Of a DNA stretch of 19,740 nt, positions 14,727 to 19,740 are shown piece after piece. The notes beneath the pieces were generated by a model, which saw nothing but the letters and a program-made list of their open reading frames with translations, was not told the DNA's origin and did no database searches. The stretch comes from Actinomycetota bacterium (GTDB taxonomy: Bacteria; Actinomycetota; Humimicrobiia; Humimicrobiales; Humimicrobiaceae), in NCBI GenBank assembly GCA_023488645.1, contig JAMDDL010000026.1:1-19740 (forward strand), written 5' to 3'. The first letter of the stretch is position 1; each line of letters starts with the position of its first letter. Made by a program: the position numbers and the translations under genes.

Positions 14727-15731
14727 TTATTTTTGAATAAGATATACTTTTATTTTTCTTCTGCCGTAGCGGTAGCACTCTGTAAGGTTTTCAAATGCAA
14801 GATCAATTCTATTGCCTTTTATCCATCCTCCCGTATCTGCAGCCAGTGCTTCTCCGTATCCTGGTATGTAAAGTTTTGTACCAAGAGGAATAACTCTCGG
14901 ATCTACAGCAACAATGCCCTTTTTCACTCTAAATCCTATTGCAGTTATTCCATCACCATTTAAACCGCCGCCCTCGCTAAAGTATGCAGTGGCAACCATA
15001 TCCCACTCTCCAACAAGAGTAAGTCCGGGCGGCTGTATCTGCCTGATTCTTTCTTTGATTTCAGCAAGCAAATTTGTAAATTTTGATTTTTCCCCTTTTA
15101 CCTGTGAAAGAAGATCCTGTTTTTCCTTTAAATAAACAGTTAATGCATCTCTTTCCTTAATAATTTTTTCTTTCAAGGCAGAAATCTGATTTTTTGTTTC
15201 CTCTGATTTTCTAAATGTCATTTCATATCTTTTTTTCTCACTTTTCAAATCAGAGATTAAAGAATTATTTTCCCTTATCATATGCCTGAAAATAAAAATT
15301 ACCGTAGCAACTTCATTCAAGCTTTGTGCGCTTATTATCAGTCTTGCAATATTGTCATTGCTGTATTTGTAAGATTTTACGGCACTTTTCTGAATCTTTA
15401 TTTTAATCTGATCCATATTTTTTTCAATTTCTATAGTCTTTGCATGAAGGTCCTTAAGCTGTATTTCAAAATCGTCAAGTTGCTGTGTGTAATTTGAAAT
15501 TTCCTGTGTTTTTTGTTCAATCTGAGTTTCTGCTGCAACTACTTCCGCAAGCAGGTCCTGTTCATCTGTACTTAACTTTGATATTTTTTCTGCAAGTTCC
15601 TGAAGTGTGATTGCTTCAACTTTATGAGGTTTTTCAAAAAAAGGTATGGGAATTACAATAACAATAAGAAAAAATATGATTAAATATTTAAATTTAATAT
15701 GAAAAAAACCAGTTTTAATTTTAACATTCAT
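14727..15731 (-). CDS. Coiled-coil 3D-domain protein, predicted cell-wall enzyme
   Basis: 334 aa. Residues ~15-33 are a hydrophobic export signal or membrane anchor. Residues ~42-240 are a long Glu/Lys/Gln-rich coiled coil, resembling the N-terminal stalk of CwlO/PcsB-type wall hydrolases. The last ~90 residues are a 3D domain, named for its three aspartates: VDPRVIPLGTKLYIPGYG, ADTGG and IDLAF are all present, with VATAYFSEGGG at its start. 3D domains share the double-psi barrel of MltA-type lytic transglycosylases and occur in Gram-positive resuscitation-type proteins (YabE, YocH). It probably acts on peptidoglycan outside the membrane. It is the last gene of the run from the Nuo-like module, 18 bases after the DUF1287 gene. 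Confidence 0.85.
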   Translation of the reverse strand: MNVKIKTGFFHIKFKYLIIFFLIVIVIPIPFFEKPHKVEAITLQELAEKISKLSTDEQDLLAEVVAAETQIEQKTQEISNYTQQLDDFEIQLKDLHAKTIEIEKNMDQIKIKIQKSAVKSYKYSNDNIARLIISAQSLNEVATVIFIFRHMIRENNSLISDLKSEKKRYEMTFRKSEETKNQISALKEKIIKERDALTVYLKEKQDLLSQVKGEKSKFTNLLAEIKERIRQIQPPGLTLVGEWDMVATAYFSEGGGLNGDGITAIGFRVKKGIVAVDPRVIPLGTKLYIPGYGEALAADTGGWIKGNRIDLAFENLTECYRYGRRKIKVYLIQK

Positions 15732-15749
15732 CGCTTTTCATATCATATA

Positions 15750-16511
15750 TTAAGGTAACCTGTAATGTCCTGTTATTATTTTTTTTCCTAAAATATTTTC
15801 TTCTGTAGTATAGCCTGGATTAATATCATTATAAATCACTTTTGGAACACCATTTCTTGCTGTAAAGTCAGAAACAATACCGGCATTATCTGTAAACCCA
15901 TCCTCATCCATATCAAAAAAAACAACGTCTCCGGGAAGCCAGGTATTTAAATTTTCCTCATTTGACGGATCCAGCCTTATATTAAGATTTTGCGCATTTC
16001 TTTTAAAAAAAACTTCCAGATTCTGTATCCTTCTGTAATCTATATCTATATCCGGCACATTCTGATTCCATATTGCTTTTAGCGGATACTTGCTTATATT
16101 TTTTTTAATATCCTCATTTACAAGAGTCCTTAAATCAAAACCTGCCTCTTTAAAAGATCTTGCAATTATGTCTGTATTAATTGCCCACTGCTCCGGAGGA
16201 TCTCCCCCCTTGTAGTAATTTGACTGGTCTGACCCCTTCAAAAATATATTTTTTGCTTTTATTTTAAGCTGTTTTTTTGCTCCAATCACGATATCTTTGG
16301 AGTCATTGTTGCCATTGTTATTTTTATCTGATTTTACCGGCAATTCATCCAAATCAATAAATCTGAATCTTGGAAGTATTTCCGATAATGCCGTTGCCGG
16401 CATATAAGTCTTTTTGAAACTGAATTTAATTGTGCTTAATATTGCAATAAAGACTATCAGCAATATTACCAATACTATTATAAGGAATACTCCTCTAAAT
16501 GATTTTCTCAT
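15750..16511 (-). CDS. Membrane-anchored DUF1287 (YijF-like) protein lacking usual Cys and His
   Basis: 253 aa. Residues ~7-29 are a single hydrophobic anchor. The remainder matches DUF1287, an NlpC/P60-related family: YYKGGDPPEQWAINTDIIAR (99-118), DIDIDYRRIQNLEVFF, TWLPGDVVFFDMD, AGIVSD, VIYND and ITGHYRLP. From my recollection of the family the fourth stretch is HIGIVSD, the Cys lies in GVCTDV and a His lies in IHN. Here these positions are Asn112, Asn209 and Tyr227, so a cysteine-peptidase mechanism is unlikely. Two acidic loops resemble EF-hand or dockerin calcium loops: D62-K-N-N-N-G ending at D70, and D200-M-D-E-D-G ending at D208. It lies 27 bases after the NuoN-like gene and 18 bases before the 3D gene. 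I predict a non-catalytic wall-binding protein. Confidence 0.72.
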   Translation of the reverse strand: MRKSFRGVFLIIVLVILLIVFIAILSTIKFSFKKTYMPATALSEILPRFRFIDLDELPVKSDKNNNGNNDSKDIVIGAKKQLKIKAKNIFLKGSDQSNYYKGGDPPEQWAINTDIIARSFKEAGFDLRTLVNEDIKKNISKYPLKAIWNQNVPDIDIDYRRIQNLEVFFKRNAQNLNIRLDPSNEENLNTWLPGDVVFFDMDEDGFTDNAGIVSDFTARNGVPKVIYNDINPGYTTEENILGKKIITGHYRLP

Positions 16512-16538
16512 AGCATAAGGTTTAACAGCAAAATCTGA

Positions 16539-18140
16539 TTATTTCAAATTTTTTATAAAAATCGCTGAATCAGTTATTCTGCTTCCAAACAGGCTGACGG
16601 CAGGATTTAAAGTTTCCAGCAAACCAATAATTCCCGAAAATAAAATAAATGCTGCAAAAACCCCCAGTAAAACATAAAAAGCTTTCGGAAAGTCAAGTTT
16701 GTCCTGTATATCATTTTCCTTCTTTTCTTTCAGAAATAAAATAATAAGCAGTCTGATGCTTACTGCAGCAATTGAAATCATATATATTATAATAATTGTC
16801 ATAACAAGCCAGCCATTCAGAACAGTCAAACTTCCGGTCTTTGAATTTAAGATATCAATTATAGTATCAAAATAATATTTTCTTGCCGGATAACTGAAAA
16901 ATCCGGGAACTCCGATTAATGAAAATATTATGATGATTAAAAAGATCCCGACTATTTTATTTTTATAAAACAGTGATTTTAAATTGTTAACATGATCTTT
17001 TTTGACTGCATTTTCAATAAAAGAAAAAATAAAAACCACAGGCAAAAAACAAACAGCAAAATATGCAAGATTAAAAATATTAAGCCAGTTCAGGTTATCT
17101 TCCTTTATAAAACCGTTAAGAAGCATCAGCAGGTTAACAAAATATCCTGAAAGCAGCAAAGTAAAAAGGTAACCCAATGTTTTTCTTAAGCTTTTTGTTT
17201 TAAAACCTGCTATTGCCGAACAAACTGAACTTATAAATATTGTTACTAAAAGAACATACAGGATATACTCACCTGCTTTTAAATTTTTGTTAAGAATTAA
17301 TATTATGGGTGTAAACTTCAATATACTTAAGATACCTGCAGGAAAATATAAAAACCATAGCACATAAAGTGAAGAGATTTCAGTTTTATTAACAAAACCA
17401 ATGTATGGAGCCTGAAAAGGAAAAATGCCGAAATAAATATAAAAGGAAATTGAAATTATTATTAAGCTGAATATAATATTTATTCCGCCTGACTGTATAT
17501 TTTCAAATAACTGAAGAAAATTCTTAACATCTGTTGCTCCATACAAAATTGAAAAACCAAAAAACAGCAGTATTAAAAACAACAGGCAGACTATAAAAAA
17601 TCTTATAATTGCTGCCGAAATATTTCGTTGTATAATCAGGTCTCTGCCTTTTACTGTATTTTCATTATAAATCGTCACTAAGTCTTCATTTAATAAAGTA
17701 GTTAATGCAAAAAATGCAGTCAAAAAACATCCCGTGCCTATAAAAAAAGAAGTAAAATTTTTTGAAATTATTATTATAACTGAAGATATTACAGCAAAAA
17801 GAAAAATCATAACTGTCTTGATAAAATTATCATTTTTTCTGTTGCAAATAAAAATAACAGCAAAACTTATAATTGCAGACAAAAGAATAAAACCGGTTGC
17901 TGCTGTCTCAAAAATTCCTGAAGTAAATAAATTGCTGGAAAATTCTCCGTAAATATTATAGGAATAAATATTAATAAAAAAAGCACCGGCAAGTAATATC
18001 TGTACAAGTACAAAAATAAATATTTTTATCTGATTTCTTTTTGAAAGTCCGAAAAATAATGAAATAAAAATTCCTGACACTAAAAAAGCAATAACGCCAA
18101 ATGGATTTAAAAAAGGTATGATGTTTTTAAACAAATCCAT
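16539..18140 (-). CDS. NuoN-like antiporter subunit of a complex I-related membrane module
   Basis: 533 aa from ATG 18140, which directly follows the NuoK-like stop; an upstream in-frame ATG at 18194 would overlap that gene by 53 bases and is not chosen. About 14 hydrophobic segments are visible. NuoN-type landmarks are ILYGATD near residue 198, GIFPFQAPYIGF (~238-249), KTKSLRKTLGY, and LIGVPGFFSYPARKYYF. Normally these subunits move protons in complex I. Here the TM5 region that usually carries a Glu reads FFIGTGCFLTAF (132-143), and the segment that normally has a Lys reads LWFLYFPAGIL (261-271); the SSIAHAGY-type motif is LFTLLLSGY. Several key charged residues therefore seem absent. It is the only antiporter-like subunit in the cluster. 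Confidence 0.75.
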   Translation of the reverse strand: MDLFKNIIPFLNPFGVIAFLVSGIFISLFFGLSKRNQIKIFIFVLVQILLAGAFFINIYSYNIYGEFSSNLFTSGIFETAATGFILLSAIISFAVIFICNRKNDNFIKTVMIFLFAVISSVIIIISKNFTSFFIGTGCFLTAFFALTTLLNEDLVTIYNENTVKGRDLIIQRNISAAIIRFFIVCLLFLILLFFGFSILYGATDVKNFLQLFENIQSGGINIIFSLIIISISFYIYFGIFPFQAPYIGFVNKTEISSLYVLWFLYFPAGILSILKFTPIILILNKNLKAGEYILYVLLVTIFISSVCSAIAGFKTKSLRKTLGYLFTLLLSGYFVNLLMLLNGFIKEDNLNWLNIFNLAYFAVCFLPVVFIFSFIENAVKKDHVNNLKSLFYKNKIVGIFLIIIIFSLIGVPGFFSYPARKYYFDTIIDILNSKTGSLTVLNGWLVMTIIIIYMISIAAVSIRLLIILFLKEKKENDIQDKLDFPKAFYVLLGVFAAFILFSGIIGLLETLNPAVSLFGSRITDSAIFIKNLK

Positions 18141-18141
18141 A

Positions 18142-18477
18142 TTATTTTTCACCAAGCCATTCTTCGATGCCAAAATAAAACAAATTATTTTCAAATCCGG
18201 TATTAGCTGTTTTTAAATCATTAAGATTCGAATGTAAATAAAAGATAATTGTAAACTGAAAAATAAAAATCAATAAAAACGTTAATATAACAAAAGAAAT
18301 ATTTGCTGCTGATGCTTCATATAAAATTTGAGAAAAACTAAGAAAATTAACAACTGAAGAAATAATAATAAATTGTGCTGCCACTATTATTGCTGTAATA
18401 TTTTTAAAATACAGCATTCCAAACAATCCCAAAATAAATAATATAAAGCTTAAATAAAATATATATGATAAATTCAA
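18142..18477 (-). CDS. NuoK-like subunit with both conserved glutamates replaced
   Basis: 111 aa with three hydrophobic segments in NuoK order: FILFILGLFGMLYFKN, AIIVAAQFIIISSVVNF and ISFVILTFLLIFIFQFTIIFYLH, then a longer than usual hydrophilic tail. In complex I, NuoK has essential membrane glutamates (E36 and E72 in E. coli) for proton transfer; by alignment these are Gln35 and Gln74 here. The TTG start at 18477 is supported by an AAGGAAG Shine-Dalgarno (18485-18491) seven bases upstream, inside the end of the NuoJ-like gene. Flanked by NuoJ-like and NuoN-like genes, so position supports the assignment. Confidence 0.72.
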   Translation of the reverse strand: MNLSYIFYLSFILFILGLFGMLYFKNITAIIVAAQFIIISSVVNFLSFSQILYEASAANISFVILTFLLIFIFQFTIIFYLHSNLNDLKTANTGFENNLFYFGIEEWLGEK

Positions 18478-18478
18478 T

Positions 18479-19072
18479 TTAATGCTTCCTTTTGATTAAT
18501 ATTATTGATATCATCCACAAAAATAAAATAAAAATGAGAAGGATTAACAGAAAAATTAATACTGCGTAATTAAAGAAAATTTCATTTGAGATAATGGAAA
18601 AATTAATTAAAGTTATTGACTTTGCCGCATCAAATTTTGCAGTATAATTTCCGCTGAATTTAAAAAACAAAAATATAAAACCAAGAATTAATAAAAAAAC
18701 AGGTATTACCACACCATATATTTTTTTTGCTTCAAACTTTTCTTTATTCCTTATGCCGCTGCCGCTGATATTAAAATCTTCCTTGTTATATATCTCAAGG
18801 TTATAAATATTTTTTAAAAAATAAGTTTCAATATGAATATTATATAAATAAAAAGTAAGCATAAACAAAATTACAGGGATAAAAAGCAGAAAAAAAAGAT
18901 TGCCCAGATATAATGTAAAATAATAAACCTGGGTAAAAAGATAAAAAAAGAATAAAAAAATGAATTTTTTTCTGATATTTACAATAAAAAGGGAAAGTAT
19001 GGCAAAAATAATTATTGCTGATAATATAAAATACTGCAGATTTCTTATAATTATTATGTTTATTATATTCAT
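18479..19072 (-). CDS. NuoJ-like membrane subunit, highly divergent
   Basis: 197 aa with five hydrophobic segments at about residues 14-33, 37-53, 57-77, 118-137 and 165-193, separated by one hydrophilic loop (~80-116). The layout of three segments, a loop and two segments is that of NuoJ. Sequence similarity is weak by eye and the family's usual glycine-rich third segment is not preserved. The call rests mainly on position: it lies exactly between NuoI-like and NuoK-like genes, the conserved nuo order. The gap to the NuoI-like gene is 19 bases. It would be a structural membrane subunit coupling electron transfer to proton channels. Confidence 0.62.
   Translation of the reverse strand: MNIINIIIIRNLQYFILSAIIIFAILSLFIVNIRKKFIFLFFFYLFTQVYYFTLYLGNLFFLLFIPVILFMLTFYLYNIHIETYFLKNIYNLEIYNKEDFNISGSGIRNKEKFEAKKIYGVVIPVFLLILGFIFLFFKFSGNYTAKFDAAKSITLINFSIISNEIFFNYAVLIFLLILLIFILFLWMISIILIKRKH
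18485..18491 (-). promoter_or_regulatory. Ribosome binding site that fixes a TTG start for the NuoK-like gene
   Basis: AAGGAAG on the minus strand lies 7 bases before TTG 18477. This supports use of a rare start codon and translation coupled to the overlapping end of the preceding gene. Confidence 0.6.
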
Positions 19073-19091
19073 TTTTATTAAAATTAATAAA

Positions 19092-19520
19092 TTACTTTAC
19101 CCAGAAATCCCTTATTGAATATTCAGCTTGTTTTATAAGATCAAGTTTTTCAATCTTAAGGCTTTCAAGATCAAATTCTGAAAGCTGATACCTGTACGAC
19201 ATTTCAATAGCATGATTTTTACAAACTTCAACACAGTTGCCGCAAAAACTGCAAAGTCCCAGATTCAAATAAAATTCATCAAGGCAGTAATCCCTGTCCC
19301 TGAACTCCCTTCTGACATTTATACAGTTTTGAGGACATGCTTTCATACATTCCCCGCATCCGTTACATATAATTTCAAGGGTATCAAAATCCAGCTTTAA
19401 CTTGGGCTGTCCTCTGCTTTCTTCATGAATAATTATTTTTTCTCTCGGATACTGAACTGTCTTGGGTCTTCTGAACAAATTCCCGAAATTAATAAAAAAA
19501 TTTTTAACAACTCTTAACAT
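19092..19520 (-). CDS. NuoI-like 2[4Fe-4S] ferredoxin subunit
   Basis: 142 aa. Two cluster motifs are visible: CNGCGECMKACP (Cys52, 55, 58, 62) and CSFCGNCVEVC (Cys90, 93, 96, 100). In NuoI proteins the fourth Cys of each motif completes the other cluster, giving centres N6a and N6b. The family pattern also shows in YxxDLGxC, here YLNLGLC, and in IEMSYRYQLSEF after the second motif. The proline after Cys100 is replaced by Lys. The protein would pass electrons along the peripheral arm at the membrane surface. Length and surrounding subunits fit complex I or a related hydrogenase or F420H2 dehydrogenase; the electron-input subunits lie outside the window. No Shine-Dalgarno is seen before the ATG. 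Confidence 0.86.
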   Translation of the reverse strand: MLRVVKNFFINFGNLFRRPKTVQYPREKIIIHEESRGQPKLKLDFDTLEIICNGCGECMKACPQNCINVRREFRDRDYCLDEFYLNLGLCSFCGNCVEVCKNHAIEMSYRYQLSEFDLESLKIEKLDLIKQAEYSIRDFWVK

Positions 19521-19564
19521 ATATAATTTATTTAATTTATTTAAAAAAAAATTAAAATTTAAAA

Positions 19565-19740
19565 TCAGATAATATGATAAACATTCCTTAATATAAAGAA
19601 AATAACGGTAATTAAAAGATTTGCCGCAGACAAAGGCAGCAGCAGTTTATAATTCAGGTTAATCAGTTTATTAATACTGGAAATATTTGATATCGATCTT
19701 TCAAATAATATCAGCAAAATAAGAATAACATAAAACTTTA
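19565..19740 (-). CDS. NuoH-like membrane subunit, C-terminal part only
   Basis: The frame enters at the right edge of the window and ends at TGA 19565-19567, giving 57 complete codons. The C-terminal residues include FERSISNISSINKLINLNY followed by KLLLPLSAANLLITVIF, which matches the end of NuoH (an arginine-rich segment, then WKxLLPLxxxNxxxT and a final helix). NuoH anchors the quinone site and links the peripheral arm to the membrane arm. It lies 44 bases upstream of the NuoI-like gene, the conserved H-I-J-K order. Only the tail is visible, so the assignment rests on this motif and position. Confidence 0.72.
   Translation of the reverse strand, partial: KFYVILILLILFERSISNISSINKLINLNYKLLLPLSAANLLITVIFFILRNVYHII

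Noticed and set aside
18141..18194. Upstream in-frame ATG for the NuoN-like gene at 18194
   Set aside because: It would overlap the NuoK-like gene by 53 bases and add a non-homologous N-terminus. ATG 18140 follows the NuoK-like stop and has GGTGA at suitable spacing.

Overview
The window is a strongly AT-rich bacterial chromosome segment (roughly 30% G+C by eye) with densely packed genes on both strands. The gene content suits an anaerobe: a single-cluster [4Fe-4S] ferredoxin, a free-standing corrinoid protein, a flavoredoxin-like flavin reductase and a complex I-type membrane module. A 3D-domain wall protein, an FMN riboswitch ahead of ribD-ribE-ribBA-ribH, and close relatives of Thermotoga-type proteins suggest a Firmicutes-, Thermotogota- or Atribacterota-like lineage or a candidate actinobacterial clade. 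I cannot fix the taxon from this sequence.

Layout. Positions 1-934 (minus) hold an AbiE type IV toxin-antitoxin pair, with the nucleotidyltransferase cut by the window edge; a clear promoter and a repeated operator-like octamer lie upstream. Positions 1189-3077 (plus) carry a flavin reductase-like protein and a secreted bactofilin-like beta-solenoid with a membrane tail. A ferredoxin (3280-3471, minus) has its own promoter and terminator. Next come a TM1367-like cyclophilin-fold protein and a short P-type cation ATPase (plus). A coiled-coil serine protease (minus) converges on the ATPase and is divergent from an unknown membrane protein (7631-8773, plus).

The best understood block is 8816-13077: promoter, FMN riboswitch with terminator and a visible antiterminator, then ribD, ribE, ribBA and ribH, a complete set of dedicated riboflavin enzymes. 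A bidirectional terminator separates it from a corrinoid protein gene (minus). Divergent from that gene is a 4Fe-4S uracil-DNA-glycosylase-like gene whose promoter predicts a leaderless mRNA.

The right end (14727-19740, minus) is one co-directional run, read 5' to 3': NuoH-like (C-terminal part only), NuoI-like, NuoJ-like, NuoK-like, a single NuoN-like antiporter subunit, a DUF1287 protein and a coiled-coil 3D-domain protein. The membrane subunits are recognisable, but residues known to be needed for proton transfer are replaced: both NuoK glutamates are glutamine, and NuoN lacks several charged positions. The DUF1287 protein has lost its Cys and His positions, and the RibB half of RibBA has a rewritten substrate/metal loop.

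I found no clear wholly new system. The degenerate proton-pumping module joined to cell-envelope genes is the most unusual part. There are no tRNA, rRNA, CRISPR or insertion-sequence features that I can support.
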